The translations under genes and the position numbers were made by a program. A DNA stretch of 64,000 nt from Bacillus sp. FJAT-26390 (GTDB lineage Bacteria; Bacillota; Bacilli; Paenibacillales; Paenibacillaceae), in NCBI RefSeq assembly GCF_001682865.1, contig NZ_MAQX01000003.1, positions 1 to 64,000 of the forward strand, read 5' to 3'. The stretch's first letter is position 1. Each line of letters opens with the position of its first letter. Shown here in pieces: positions 44,600 to 54,703 of the stretch. The notes under the pieces were generated by a model. That model did no database searches, was not told the origin of the DNA, and worked only from the letters and a program-made list of their open reading frames with translations.

Positions 44600-44743
44600 G
44601 GAGATCGAACCCGATTAACCTAGTTGCTGCGAACCATTAAACCACACGGATGTGATCGACAAGGTATCCGAGATATTGGTTGTCGGATCACCGTTTACGA
44701 GAATAAGGTCAGCGCGCGCACCTTCGGTAATACGGCCCCAAAG
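44600..44743 (-). pseudogene. amidohydrolase C-terminal remnant
   Basis: The minus strand reads RITEGARADLILVNGDPTTNISDTLSITSVWFNGSQ, the usual C-terminal strands of an imidazolonepropionase-type amidohydrolase. It is cut at 44743, where IS110 sequence begins, so the IS insertion or a later deletion removed the rest. Confidence 0.75.
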
Positions 44744-45081
44744 GGCTTGCCTTTGTCAAAGAAGACTTGTCCATCACTACTTTTACCTTTAGAAATATCC
44801 AGACCAATGTCTGGATTCATAAACACTCTCCCTCTCATAAATATTGCCGGTAACCTAAGAACTGCTCATAGTTCCACAACATCGCTTGTTATGCGAGATC
44901 TATTCGTCTCAACCAGCTTAAACATGGTTTTTACAAGTAGGGGGCGATCAGTTTTAGCGACGGGTTCAGACCCAGGGGAACGACCGATCTGCCCCGGCTA
45001 CTAACAAATACACCACCAAAATAAAAAGTGGTCAACCAGTAATAACTGGCTGACCTTATAATACGACGGGAAACGATAGTT
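44744..45081 (-). mobile_element. truncated copy of the 1005-2469 IS110 element
   Basis: It contains only the first 30 or so transposase codons (with a 3-base insertion in SKGKSS) and the full non-coding end. It is nearly identical to 2128-2469 and ends at GATAGTT (45081). It defines the IS terminus, and it shows that the guide RNA region can survive without its enzyme. Confidence 0.9.
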
Positions 45082-45088
45082 AAAACAT

Positions 45089-45140
45089 AAAGGGTTCCAC
45101 ATATTAGTCATGCATAATATGTAGAACCCTTTATTTTATT
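45089..45140. terminator. terminator-like inverted repeat
   Basis: AAAGGGTTC (45089-45097) and GAACCCTTT (45124-45132), with further pairing ACATAT/ATATGT inside. On the plus strand it is followed by ATTTTATTTG. Confidence 0.7.
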
Positions 45141-45364
45141 TGATTTCCTTAAGTTTAGGTCTTGATAATTTTCAGTCTAGAAATTTATTTCTTCAAACAA
45201 CGATATCGAAGCTTCTTTAACGTATCCGAGCGATTTTACAAGTACCCATTATACACTCAGTAATTCCCATGAGAGTTACCCTATACGCTTCAGACGGAAC
45301 TGACTGCACATTTTCGTTAAAATCGAGTATAATCGGTTCGTAATCGGAAAGCGAGGTGGATGTT

Positions 45365-47008
45365 ATGAATAAATTGCTTATCGTTGAAGACGAGAAGGAT
45401 ATTCGCAATGGTTTGCTCAGGCATGAGATATGGAATGAATTGGGCTTCGAACGGCTATATGAAGCAGATGACGGATATACGGCTATAGAGATGATTAAGG
45501 AGGTTCCTGATATTAGTCTCGTTATTACGGATATCCGAATGAAAAACTTGTCCGGTCTCGAATTTATACAGAAGCTGTACGAGGAGCTTTCATTTGACGG
45601 TAAAGTTATCATAATAAGCGGCTACGATGATTTTCAGTACGCGCGCAAGGCGATGAGCTATGGAGTAGTCGATTTCTTACTTAAGCCGGTCAACATGGCG
45701 GAGCTGAGGGAAGTCGTTATCAAAGCGTTGCTACTCCTACAGCAAGAGGAGAAACGCCAGAGCAGCCTTAGCATGATAGAAGGCGCTATGCCGAAGCTCA
45801 GGGAAAGAATGCTACAGGAAATGGTTGATCGCTCGGCGAGCGTAAGCCCGGTTCCGCCCAATAAGCAATTGCTGGACCAATATGACATCGGCTGGATCGG
45901 CTCAGACAAGTTGGTTATTCTGCTGCTAGAAGCTAATAATCTGAAGTCGTATGCGAATCCGGGACTCTCTTCTAAGGAACAGAATAGAATCATGTTTGCA
46001 ATCGGTAACGTGCTGGAGCATTCGCTGAAGGAACATGCCGCGCATGCCGGAAACTATGTGCTGTTCCGCATGATGCCGGGGGACAAATGGATTGGTATCT
46101 TTGGCGTTCAGCCAAACGCGCTTTCTGCATTTGAATACTGGATTCGAGAATTCAAATCGACAATGGCCGCCCGGATTAAAAAGTACGTTAAAGTAAGCGC
46201 AACAATCATGATTTCGTCCCAAGGAAACTTAAACTCGCTGCCGGAGCTGTACAAGGAATCGCTCGACAAACTGACCCAGGCCAGAATATACGGAGACGTA
46301 GAATCGGAAGGGGAGCTGGAGCTTGAATCGGCCAATTTGTTCAGGGATGTTGATCTTCTGCTCGAGCCTAAGGCGTTAGCGGACTTGCTCAAGCATGGAG
46401 AAGAACATGATGTGCGGGAGGCCGTGTTGCAGTTTCCCGTTATGATTCGCGAGTGGGGCGTCGGTATGATGCGCGATTTACACCATCATGTATTTGAATG
46501 GCTGTTGGAGGTTTTCGATGAGGCTAGACGGATGGGCTGGAAGAACGAGGAGTGGAAAAGGAAACCGCTCCTCTTATGGGAGAAGATTGAAGCTTTCGAT
46601 ACGATTCAAGCTCTCCAACAGTTGGTGCTGGACAGCTTGTTGCAGGTGAACTCTGGGCTGCAAGGGAGTTCCCGCAATCAAATTTTGCAAAAGGCGGAGC
46701 AATATATACGGGAGCATTATTCGGAGCCGATCACGGTGCAGACGATAGCGGATCACGTCTTTGTGTCGCCGGAGTGGCTCAGCACCTTGTTTAAAAAAAA
46801 CGTCGGCATGACGTTCCTGGATTATGTCACTCATCTAAGAATGGAAAAAGCAAAGCTGCTGTTACAGGACGTTTCTATGAAAATCTATCAAATCAGCAAC
46901 GAGGTCGGCTACCGAGACACCGTGTATTTCTCCAAGCTGTTCAAAAAGAATTTCGGCTGCACGCCGAGGGAATATCGAAACATGAAGGGGATAGACGGTG
47001 ATGATTAA
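45365..47008 (+). CDS. YesN-type response regulator (REC + AraC)
   Basis: 547 residues. Receiver domain with LLIVEDEKDI, phospho-Asp in LVITDIRMKNLSG, Ser in IISGYDDF and Lys in FLLKPV. A long middle region follows, then a C-terminal AraC double helix-turn-helix (ITVQTIADHVFVSPEWLSTLFKKNVGMTFLDYV, then KIYQISNEVGYRDTVYFSKLFKKNFGCTPREYR). GAGGTGGATGTT favours ATG 45365. It overlaps the kinase gene and most likely activates the ABC transporter and glycosidase genes that follow. Confidence 0.93.
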   Translation: MNKLLIVEDEKDIRNGLLRHEIWNELGFERLYEADDGYTAIEMIKEVPDISLVITDIRMKNLSGLEFIQKLYEELSFDGKVIIISGYDDFQYARKAMSYGVVDFLLKPVNMAELREVVIKALLLLQQEEKRQSSLSMIEGAMPKLRERMLQEMVDRSASVSPVPPNKQLLDQYDIGWIGSDKLVILLLEANNLKSYANPGLSSKEQNRIMFAIGNVLEHSLKEHAAHAGNYVLFRMMPGDKWIGIFGVQPNALSAFEYWIREFKSTMAARIKKYVKVSATIMISSQGNLNSLPELYKESLDKLTQARIYGDVESEGELELESANLFRDVDLLLEPKALADLLKHGEEHDVREAVLQFPVMIREWGVGMMRDLHHHVFEWLLEVFDEARRMGWKNEEWKRKPLLLWEKIEAFDTIQALQQLVLDSLLQVNSGLQGSSRNQILQKAEQYIREHYSEPITVQTIADHVFVSPEWLSTLFKKNVGMTFLDYVTHLRMEKAKLLLQDVSMKIYQISNEVGYRDTVYFSKLFKKNFGCTPREYRNMKGIDGDD

Positions 47009-48782
47009 GCGTCTGATCAGCTATCCGATGTCAATGAGGTATCGGTTTATGTTCGTGTTTTTTATTCTGATCGTCGTTCCGTTCGTGCTCGTTGGCTATA
47101 TCGCCTTATCCAATTCAGAGAAGACGATTTATGCCAGCAATCTTGATTCCGTCGTGCAATCGGGCAAAAACTTGGACCAGTTTTTTTATTATGTCATGAA
47201 CGAGCAGGATAAAATTATGGCGTCGGATGATATGCAGGCGCTGTTCAATCCCATGCTTAATGACCCGCAAGACGAGATCGGCTACACCAACAAGCTGATT
47301 TCATTTACCGATACCCTCAATTATTCCAATCGATTGTTTAAGATTCGATTGTTTCCGCTCGATCCTTCGGAGCATCCGACCTATATGAAATCGACGTATC
47401 GGTCTATCGATATGAAGGAGGTTCCATGGTTTGCTGATATCGCGACGAATGGCCGTTCGTTCTGGAAAGTATTCGAAACCGCGGATCATCCCAGCTTGTT
47501 CGTTCAGGCCACGCTCGGCAGCGTTAAGAGACTCCACAGCTTATCGACCTTTGAGCCGCTTGGCATCGTCATTATGGAGATCAGGCCGTCGATTCTGGCG
47601 GAATTTATTGATCCGGTGAAGCAATTCGACAATCAGAGGCTGATGTTAATCAATAAAAATAATCAGATCATCTATAGCACGGATAATCAGTACGGAAGCA
47701 TCGATAAAGACTTGTGGCAAGTGCTCGAACGTCCGCTTGTTTCAAAAACGATGGATTACGAAGGATTAAAATCGCTTGTAAACGTTTCCGCCATACTGAG
47801 AGATGAGCTTAGGTTGGTCAGCATCGTGCCGCTCAAAGATCTGAACAATCCGGTTGCCGTGCTTAATAAGCTGACCGTGGCGTTTCTCGTTTTTTATTTT
47901 TTGTTATCTTTGTTTCTAGCGGGGTATATTACGATCAAATATACGAATCCGATTTCCTTGCTCGTTCGGCAAATGAAAATATTGGCCAGAAACAATTTCA
48001 AGGAAGACGCGATAACCAATTCGAAGCTGGTCGAAAGAAGCGATGAGGTAGGATGGCTTTATCGTAGTATGAGCAATATGATCCGGGAAATTAACAAGTT
48101 GCTCAAGGAAACAAAAGAATCAGAAAAGAGAAAAAAACAGCTTGAATTCCAAGTGCTGGCTTACCAGATCAATCCTCACTTTCTGTATAATACACTGGAT
48201 ACGATACGTTGGAAGGCTGAAGCCCATCATATCGACGAAATCAGCGAAATCGTCAGTTCCCTAGGCTCTTTGTTCCGCCTTAGCTTGAACGGGGGAAAGG
48301 AATTGACGACCGTGCGAAGAGAGCTGGAGCTACTGGCATCGTATATTCATATCGAGAAAGTTAGGCAGTCGAGTCTGGTTCGCATCATGTACCGGATAGA
48401 AGAGGAAATTCAGCATCTGCCGTTCATGCGTCTTGTCCTTCAGCCGCTGGTGGAAAACGCGATTCGGCATGGTATTGCGGATAAGGGCGATGCGGGAATG
48501 ATTCTTGTTCAAGGCAGCCTCGAGAAGGGCGGCATTTGCTTCCGGATCACCGACAATGGACCGGGAATTCCGGATGATATCAGGCTAACCTTGCTTGATA
48601 ACGCTAGAGAAACGAGGATCGACTTCGAAGGAGGATTGGGACTGATTAATGTGCATGAGCGTTTAAGGCATTACTTCGGAGAGTCCTACGGATTGGAGAT
48701 TGAAAGCGAGAAAGACAGAGGAACGACGATTGTTCTTCTGCATCCCGTATTGCCGCTGAATACGACGGATCTAGATATTTAA
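46998..48782 (+). CDS. YesM-type sensor histidine kinase
   Basis: 594 residues. Membrane segment at about 18-38, a Cache-like extracellular sensor (about 40-290), second segment LTVAFLVFYFLLSLFLAGYITI and HAMP. His_kinase domain with QVLAYQINPHFLYNTLDTIRWKA (phospho-His) and ATPase motifs LQPLVENAIRHG, ITDNGPGIP and GGLGLINVHERL. The start is GTG 46998 or ATG 47001, overlapping the YesN stop. It probably senses a free or protein-bound oligosaccharide at the cell surface. Confidence 0.93.
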   Translation: MMIKRLISYPMSMRYRFMFVFFILIVVPFVLVGYIALSNSEKTIYASNLDSVVQSGKNLDQFFYYVMNEQDKIMASDDMQALFNPMLNDPQDEIGYTNKLISFTDTLNYSNRLFKIRLFPLDPSEHPTYMKSTYRSIDMKEVPWFADIATNGRSFWKVFETADHPSLFVQATLGSVKRLHSLSTFEPLGIVIMEIRPSILAEFIDPVKQFDNQRLMLINKNNQIIYSTDNQYGSIDKDLWQVLERPLVSKTMDYEGLKSLVNVSAILRDELRLVSIVPLKDLNNPVAVLNKLTVAFLVFYFLLSLFLAGYITIKYTNPISLLVRQMKILARNNFKEDAITNSKLVERSDEVGWLYRSMSNMIREINKLLKETKESEKRKKQLEFQVLAYQINPHFLYNTLDTIRWKAEAHHIDEISEIVSSLGSLFRLSLNGGKELTTVRRELELLASYIHIEKVRQSSLVRIMYRIEEEIQHLPFMRLVLQPLVENAIRHGIADKGDAGMILVQGSLEKGGICFRITDNGPGIPDDIRLTLLDNARETRIDFEGGLGLINVHERLRHYFGESYGLEIESEKDRGTTIVLLHPVLPLNTTDLDI

Positions 48783-48806
48783 CGCTCGGATGCAAGCGAA
48801 AGCAGG

Positions 48807-48838
48807 ACGTCCTCCATTTAATGGAGGGCGTTTTTTTT
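48807..48838 (+). terminator. terminator between the YesM gene and the ABC transporter genes
   Basis: ACGTCCTCCAT, loop TTA, ATGGAGGGCGT, then eight T. The stem is 11 bp with one G-T. It separates regulator and structural transcripts. Confidence 0.88.
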
Positions 48839-48947
48839 AGAAATGATGAAAATCCGATTGATTGGTTTTGTATCAGTAAAGCTTAGACTTGTCTCATAGG
48901 CAGCTCGGAGAACTCATAGTATTCTTTTTACAGGAGGGGAACGCGCA

Positions 48948-49889
48948 ATGATGGAGCTGGAAGCAGCAAGGAAACGAAGGAATAATCGAACTTGGAACCT
49001 ATTTAAATCTCAAATTACACTGCAAATGATGATTTTACCATGCATACTGTTTCTCGTTATATTCGCTTATATTCCGCTCGCGGGCAATATAATCGCTTTT
49101 CAGGACTTCAAGATCACGTCCGGATTTACAGGGAGCGAATTTGTCGGATTTAAAAATTTCGCGGAGATGTTTTCGGACCCGAATTTTTATATGGCGATGC
49201 GAAACACGGTCATTTTGAGCCTGCTATATTTGTTGGTGGTCTTTCCAGTGCCGTTGCTGTTCGCGTTGCTAATCCATGAAATTCCGTTTTTGCGGTTTAA
49301 AAAGCTCGTGCAAACGACAAGCTACTTGCCCCATTTTATTTCCTTTGCAATGGTTGCGTCCATGTGGATTATTTTGCTCGACAACAAAGGATTGGTTAAT
49401 CAATCGCTGCTGTTGCTGGAGATGATCCAGCATCCAATTGAGTTTTGGACGGAGCCCGGACTGTTCCGGCCGCTCTCCACGCTCGTTAGTATTTGGAAGG
49501 AGACGGGCTGGAGCGCCATTATATTCTTGGCAGCCATCGCCGGCATTAATCCGGATCTCTATGAGGCGGCTACGATGGACGGGGCAGGCCGAATCAAAAA
49601 GATGATCCATATAACGCTGCCCAATCTCGTTCCGTTATTCGCCATTTTATTCATTCTGAAGATTGGCACCTTGTTCAGCGGAAATCTCGATCATTCTATC
49701 TTGCTCGGCAATTCGTTTAACAAAGAAACGTCGTACGTAATCGAATATTATTCCCTGCAAATGGGGCTCGAACTCACCCGGTATTCATATGCTACGGCCG
49801 TCAGTTCGTTCCAGGCCGTCTTGTCTCTGGTTCTTGTATTGTTCGCTAACTGGTTTTCCGGCAAAGTATCCGGCAACCGATTGTTTTAA
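48948..49889 (+). CDS. ABC sugar transporter permease (LplB-like)
   Basis: 313 residues with six membrane segments. MMILPCILFLVIFAYIPLAGNIIAFQDF at the N-terminus is typical of the LplB/YtdP group. The EAA loop EAATMDGAGRIKKMIHITLPNL contacts the ATPase. No ATP-binding gene is nearby, so a shared MsmX-type ATPase elsewhere is expected. GGAGGGGAACGCGCA precedes ATG 48948. It forms the import complex with the next permease and the lipoprotein. Confidence 0.93.
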   Translation: MMELEAARKRRNNRTWNLFKSQITLQMMILPCILFLVIFAYIPLAGNIIAFQDFKITSGFTGSEFVGFKNFAEMFSDPNFYMAMRNTVILSLLYLLVVFPVPLLFALLIHEIPFLRFKKLVQTTSYLPHFISFAMVASMWIILLDNKGLVNQSLLLLEMIQHPIEFWTEPGLFRPLSTLVSIWKETGWSAIIFLAAIAGINPDLYEAATMDGAGRIKKMIHITLPNLVPLFAILFILKIGTLFSGNLDHSILLGNSFNKETSYVIEYYSLQMGLELTRYSYATAVSSFQAVLSLVLVLFANWFSGKVSGNRLF

Positions 49890-49913
49890 TTCTACTGCAT
49901 GGGAGTGACTGCG

Positions 49914-50807
49914 ATGCGTTCATCCATTAAGCTAACGCTGGAAGATAAGGTTGTGAACGTTACCGTCATAATCATTGGCATTATTGCTTTTCTGGCGACC
50001 TTTTATCCGCTTTATTACTTGCTCATCTATTCTTTAAATGATCCAGTCGATGCGGCCAGCGGCCAGCTATATCTGTTCCCGAGACAATTTACATGGTCCA
50101 ACTATAGCGTCATTTTTCAAGACGAGCAGCTGCTCCATTCTTTTCTCGTCACGGTAGCCCGTACTTTGCTCGGCACACTAACCGGCGTGCTGTTTACGGC
50201 AATAGGCGCCTATGCGCTATCAAAGGAGCGGCTGCTGTTTAGAAAGGTGTATTCCTTGGTTGGACTGGTTACTATGTACGTAAGCGGCGGCTTAATTCCA
50301 ACCTATCTTCTGCTGCAAAAGCTGCATCTTCTTAATTCCTTCTGGGTGTACATCATTCCGGCGATGTTCAATATATTCAATGCGCTACTGTTTATGGCCT
50401 TTTTCCGGCAGATGCCGAATGAGCTGGAGGAATCGGCCAAAGTGGACGGCGGAGGCGACTTTTACATTTTCATGCGAATCATTCTCCCGCTCTCCAAGCC
50501 GGTGCTGGCTACCGTTTCCTTGTTTGTCGCGGTTAATCATTGGAACGATTGGTTTAGTTCCGCTTACTTTGTTTCTAATCAGGAGCTATGGACGCTGCCT
50601 ACGATTATCGTGCGCATGTTGTCCGACACGGCCATTATAGACAATATGCAGAACTTGCCGCCCAATATGCGGTTGGATCCGTTATCGACATTGCTGGCTA
50701 TCAAATACGCAACATTAATCGTTACTATTTTACCGATTACGCTCGTCTATCCTTTCATACAGAAGTATTTTGTGCAGGGTATGATGGTTGGAGCTATCAA
50801 AGCTTAG
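49914..50807 (+). CDS. ABC sugar transporter permease (LplC/YtcP-like)
   Basis: 297 residues with six membrane segments. Opening FLATFYPLYYLLIYSLNDP, EAA loop ELEESAKVDGGGDFYIFMRIILPLSKPVLATV, and C-terminal YPFIQKYFVQGMMVGAIKA, which is characteristic of this group. ATG 49914 is preferred since GGGAGTGACTGCG precedes it. It is the second half of the membrane channel encoded with 48948-49889. Confidence 0.93.
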   Translation: MRSSIKLTLEDKVVNVTVIIIGIIAFLATFYPLYYLLIYSLNDPVDAASGQLYLFPRQFTWSNYSVIFQDEQLLHSFLVTVARTLLGTLTGVLFTAIGAYALSKERLLFRKVYSLVGLVTMYVSGGLIPTYLLLQKLHLLNSFWVYIIPAMFNIFNALLFMAFFRQMPNELEESAKVDGGGDFYIFMRIILPLSKPVLATVSLFVAVNHWNDWFSSAYFVSNQELWTLPTIIVRMLSDTAIIDNMQNLPPNMRLDPLSTLLAIKYATLIVTILPITLVYPFIQKYFVQGMMVGAIKA

Positions 50808-50876
50808 TTGCGGTATCGAAGGATTGTCTTCGGCAAGCCTATGATATATAGAAAAAATCAGGGGAGGACGTTTTCA

Positions 50877-52538
50877 ATGAAAAGATCGTTAAGAAGCTTG
50901 TCCGCGTTGCTGATTGTCAGTCTGTTAATCTCCGTGTTCGCGGGATGCGCAAACAATAACAACGGCGGCGCAACGCCGGAAACATCGGCCGAACCGCCCG
51001 CGGACAATGGGCAAGCCAGCGATTCACCGTTGACACTTGATTTGTATTCCGATCGGGCTTGGTACAGCGATTGGACCGGTGCGGGAGCGAAGAGGATTAC
51101 AGAAAAGACCGGAATCAGCTTTAATGTCAAGAAGCCTGTACAAGACGACGGCGACGGCAAAGATATTTCGCTCATGATCGCAAGCAACAGCTTGCCGGAC
51201 ATTATGGTCGTTGACAGAGGAAACAAGATGCTTCAGCAATTGGTCGAAGGCAATTATTTGTATTCTCTGGATGAGTTGATCGAGCAGTATGCACCTAACC
51301 TGCGTAGCATCCTGAACGAGCAGTACGGCGAGGAGCTGCTCGCCAATTTCAAGGAAGAAGACGGCAAAACCTATAAGCTCATTTCTGGCTATCAAACGAC
51401 AAAGTATTTGGATGAAGCGAAACTAAACGCCGGTCTGGCGCCGGTCTGGCTGCCGCAATTCGTCGTCCGCAAAGATTATTACGATGAGATCGGCCGTCCT
51501 GACACTTCAAGCCCGGACAAATTTTTGGCCGCGCTTGAGCAAATGGCTAAAAATCATCCCGACAAAATTCCTTACCTGGGCGACAAGGGGCAGCATTCGA
51601 ACGATCTGGGCTGGTTCCTACCTCAATTCGGAATCGCGGACTATTATTTAAACGGAGAGACCGTCCAACATAAAATCAAAGATCCGCAGTGGAAAGAAAT
51701 GGTGAAGTTCGCCTTCAAGATGGCCGGCAAGGGATTGCTGACAAAGGAATCATTTGTTAATACCGGAGAAGTTACCGCGCAAAAGGTGGCGGCAGGCGAC
51801 GTGATCGTATCGGCGTTGAACTCGGCAGCGAAAAACAACACGCCTCCAAAGGATAATCCGGACACCAGCTTTGAAATGCTGTCCCCCTTCTCGAGCTATA
51901 TGTATCCGACCATTCCGAAAGGATGGATGGCGCTTGTCATTCCGAAAAGCAATAAAAATCCGGAGCGTACGATGAAATTATTGGAATATGCGGCCTCCAA
52001 AGAAGGTCAGGCCGACTTTTTCTTCGGCGTGGAGGGGACGGGAGTAGAGGCGTTCAAAGATTTGGAGAACGGACCGCACTTCTACTATGACAAATCGACG
52101 GTGAACAACTATTTCCCGCAAGGCAAACCGACATTTACAACTGGATTCAACGATGCGTTGAACAAGGATTGGGGCGGCACGTGGAAACAGGCTGGGCTCG
52201 GCGAGCCGATTATGCTGGTGGCGAATTGGGCCGTTTCGAATACCGTATTCTGGAATCCGCAAGATCAGGAGAAACTGGCTTATGATCAATTAATGGCTCC
52301 GAAGATGAAGTTTTTCCCTGAATTCAATTTTGTCATCGACAGCGCAAGCGAGCTTGGCGTCATAGAGGCGAAAATAAATACGCTGAGAAGCGACTATTTG
52401 CCAAAGCTCGTTTTCGCGGAATCCGAAGAAGAGTTCGAATCCGTCTTCAGCTTTGTTCTGGACAAGTCGGAAGAGCTCGGGATTGCCAAGCTGGAGGCAG
52501 AATATACGAAGCAGTATGCCGACAATATAGCAAAATAA
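50877..52538 (+). CDS. extracellular solute-binding lipoprotein (LplA-like)
   Basis: 553 residues. Lipoprotein signal SLSALLIVSLLISVFAGC with the lipobox Cys near residue 24, then a low-complexity Asn/Ala/Pro linker. The body is a long type 1 binding protein with GISFNVKKPV, IASNSLPDIMVVDRGN and PKGWMALVIPKSNKNPERTMKLLEYA. The large size fits oligosaccharide-binding members of the LplA group. GGGGAGGACGTTTTC supports ATG 50877, inside the longer frame from 50808. It delivers ligand to the two permeases. Confidence 0.93.
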   Translation: MKRSLRSLSALLIVSLLISVFAGCANNNNGGATPETSAEPPADNGQASDSPLTLDLYSDRAWYSDWTGAGAKRITEKTGISFNVKKPVQDDGDGKDISLMIASNSLPDIMVVDRGNKMLQQLVEGNYLYSLDELIEQYAPNLRSILNEQYGEELLANFKEEDGKTYKLISGYQTTKYLDEAKLNAGLAPVWLPQFVVRKDYYDEIGRPDTSSPDKFLAALEQMAKNHPDKIPYLGDKGQHSNDLGWFLPQFGIADYYLNGETVQHKIKDPQWKEMVKFAFKMAGKGLLTKESFVNTGEVTAQKVAAGDVIVSALNSAAKNNTPPKDNPDTSFEMLSPFSSYMYPTIPKGWMALVIPKSNKNPERTMKLLEYAASKEGQADFFFGVEGTGVEAFKDLENGPHFYYDKSTVNNYFPQGKPTFTTGFNDALNKDWGGTWKQAGLGEPIMLVANWAVSNTVFWNPQDQEKLAYDQLMAPKMKFFPEFNFVIDSASELGVIEAKINTLRSDYLPKLVFAESEEEFESVFSFVLDKSEELGIAKLEAEYTKQYADNIAK

Positions 52539-52558
52539 AACAAGTATCGACATTGATG

Positions 52559-52606
52559 TGACCAAGGAGAGGGGCGGCGGGCTTGATGCGTTCCTCTCCT
52601 TGGTCA
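52559..52606 (+). terminator. 14-bp inverted repeat between binding protein and glycosidase
   Basis: TGACCAAGGAGAGG (52559-52572) and CCTCTCCTTGGTCA (52593-52606) pair perfectly. No T-run follows. It is probably a partial terminator or mRNA stabiliser that keeps binding-protein mRNA in excess. Confidence 0.7.
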
Positions 52607-52625
52607 TTGGGCGGGAGGCCATGGC

Positions 52626-54659
52626 ATGTTTCTATTGGAGAATGATCATTTATTGGTGGGGTTGTACGATTGGCCGGGGATCAGGCGATACGCACACAAG
52701 GATACCGGAATCGGGATGAACGGAAGTGGTCCGGAAGGAAAATGGGCCTTGAACGGAAGCGTGAAGTCGTGGGAAGAGTGGGAGATTGAGGCCAGACAGC
52801 TTCCCGAGCGGTCAGTTGTTTCTTACGACATGAAATTAAAAAGCAACGATTTGAGACTATCGGTCATCTTCCGTCTGGAGCAAAACGAAGTATCCGTGCA
52901 TCTGCAAGTGAAAGAAGATACCGAGCAATGGTTGGAGCGGATCGATTGGATTGATCAGCCCTTGCTTGCATGCACGAACAGTGGCTTCTCTTATGCCCGG
53001 ACAGAAATTCATCCGAAAAGCTGGAAGCTGATACCCGGCGGGGGCAGAGGATTGTACGATCGAAAGCAGATCAAGGATAAAATTGGCTATGCCGTTCCCG
53101 ACCGCCATGACGTACCGACGATGCATTCCTGTTTGTTCAATGGCGAGCTTTGTTGCTTCGTGCATACCAACTATCCGGTTATTCCTCTTCTTAGCAAAGC
53201 GTCGGGCGGCGGCCATTACTCGGAGCGGTCGGATGCGTACGCCATTTCTCCGAATACGTACCAATACCGCGTGCGTGGACAAGCGATGGAGCCTCTTGAG
53301 ATGAGCATCGTTTTTTTGACGGACGGCAACGGCGACGGCAAGGCGGACGAATGCGACTACCAGTTGTGGCTGAATCGACAGTTTCCGGATGCGAACCCGA
53401 TCTACAAGGAAGCGATCTGGTACAAGGTGTTTTGCGCTGAGAGAAAACGAGGCGTTCTTACAACTTTCCGGGAAACGCTGGACATTATACGTCAAGTTCA
53501 CCATATTACCGGTGGGATTCCCCAAATCGTTTACTTGGTCGGCTGGCAATTTGACGGCCACGATACAGGGTATCCGTCGCTGAACCGAATTAATCCGAAG
53601 CTGGCCGTAAATCCGGACAGAGCGGGCGAAGAGTTGGCGGAGCTAGTTCAAACGGCTAAGAAGGAATACGCATGCACGGTCAGTTATCACATAAACGTTG
53701 ACGATGCTTATGACGATTCGCCGGACTGGAATCCGGATATTTTGAGCCGCGATCCGGACGGCGCGGCACGCGTCTGGTTGGACTTGGATCAGCGGGTGTA
53801 CCACATTTCGCATTCGAAGGATGTGGAGAGCGGTCATGCGTTTGCTCGACTGGACGAATTTCTTAAGCTCGTGCCCGTGGAGCGGACGGTGCATCTGGAT
53901 GCATTCCGCAACACGAATGCAAGCTGGGACGGCGACGGATATATCGGTCCCATGGAAGAGCTTGTCTGCGGAATGAAACCGATTATCGCGTATTTCAAAG
54001 AAAGAGGGATCGACGTATCCACGGAAGGCCAAAACGGCATGCCAATCGAGGATGCGGGCGTATTCAGCGCATATTGGCATTTCTCCCCGTCCCAGATGTA
54101 TCACGGGAAAATCGTCGGCGGAGGCAGCGTGGACATGAACGCAATCGCATGGGGCAAAGGCGCTTCGATCGATGCGGATATTTTGTACCGAGGCGAGCCT
54201 ACCCGTCTCGAAGGTGAAATGGTAAAATCGGCCTCCTTTGATTCAAATTGGAATCAAATCGTGGATATCCTCTATTTGGGATCGATGCTTTATCGCTTTT
54301 ATTTGGCTAGGGAAATGGTCGAAATGCGCGAGGACGAGCACACCGTTATGATGCGGTTCGGCGACGGCGTGACGATGATGGCGGACAAAGGGGCGAATCG
54401 CCTCGCGGTTACCTGGGGAGATCTTGTGATCGCAGACAACGACGACCGTTTCATCCCGATAGATAATCGGATATATGCATACAGCAGGCATGGGAGCGAA
54501 CGAGCATGGACACTTCCGCGGACTTGGCAAGGGATGAAGTATCAAGCCTATCGCCTAACGAAAGACGGCCGCGAACTCTATGATGATTATACCGCCGAGG
54601 ACAGATCGATTCGGATCAAGCTTGAGCCACATGTTCCAGTGATATTGGAATTAATATAA
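52626..54659 (+). CDS. putative endo-alpha-N-acetylgalactosaminidase-like glycosidase (GH101-related)
   Basis: 677 residues, no signal peptide, so probably cytoplasmic. N-terminal beta-sandwich (1-220), then a TIM-barrel-like core: GGIPQIVYLVGWQFDGHDTG, YACTVSYHINVDDAYDDSP, VHLDAFRNTNAS (candidate nucleophile Asp) and IDVSTEGQNGMP (candidate acid Glu), followed by a C-terminal beta domain. Placement near GH101 rests on remembered layout, so treat it as tentative. GGGAGGCCATGGC supports ATG 52626. It is followed by a GH110 and a broken GH95 gene, which points to mucin-type or blood-group glycans. A decayed relative lies at 32690-33110. Confidence 0.6.
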   Translation: MFLLENDHLLVGLYDWPGIRRYAHKDTGIGMNGSGPEGKWALNGSVKSWEEWEIEARQLPERSVVSYDMKLKSNDLRLSVIFRLEQNEVSVHLQVKEDTEQWLERIDWIDQPLLACTNSGFSYARTEIHPKSWKLIPGGGRGLYDRKQIKDKIGYAVPDRHDVPTMHSCLFNGELCCFVHTNYPVIPLLSKASGGGHYSERSDAYAISPNTYQYRVRGQAMEPLEMSIVFLTDGNGDGKADECDYQLWLNRQFPDANPIYKEAIWYKVFCAERKRGVLTTFRETLDIIRQVHHITGGIPQIVYLVGWQFDGHDTGYPSLNRINPKLAVNPDRAGEELAELVQTAKKEYACTVSYHINVDDAYDDSPDWNPDILSRDPDGAARVWLDLDQRVYHISHSKDVESGHAFARLDEFLKLVPVERTVHLDAFRNTNASWDGDGYIGPMEELVCGMKPIIAYFKERGIDVSTEGQNGMPIEDAGVFSAYWHFSPSQMYHGKIVGGGSVDMNAIAWGKGASIDADILYRGEPTRLEGEMVKSASFDSNWNQIVDILYLGSMLYRFYLAREMVEMREDEHTVMMRFGDGVTMMADKGANRLAVTWGDLVIADNDDRFIPIDNRIYAYSRHGSERAWTLPRTWQGMKYQAYRLTKDGRELYDDYTAEDRSIRIKLEPHVPVILELI

Positions 54660-54703
54660 ATAGATAGGAAGTTCTGTTGTTGGTGTGAGGAGAGGGAGGT
54701 TGT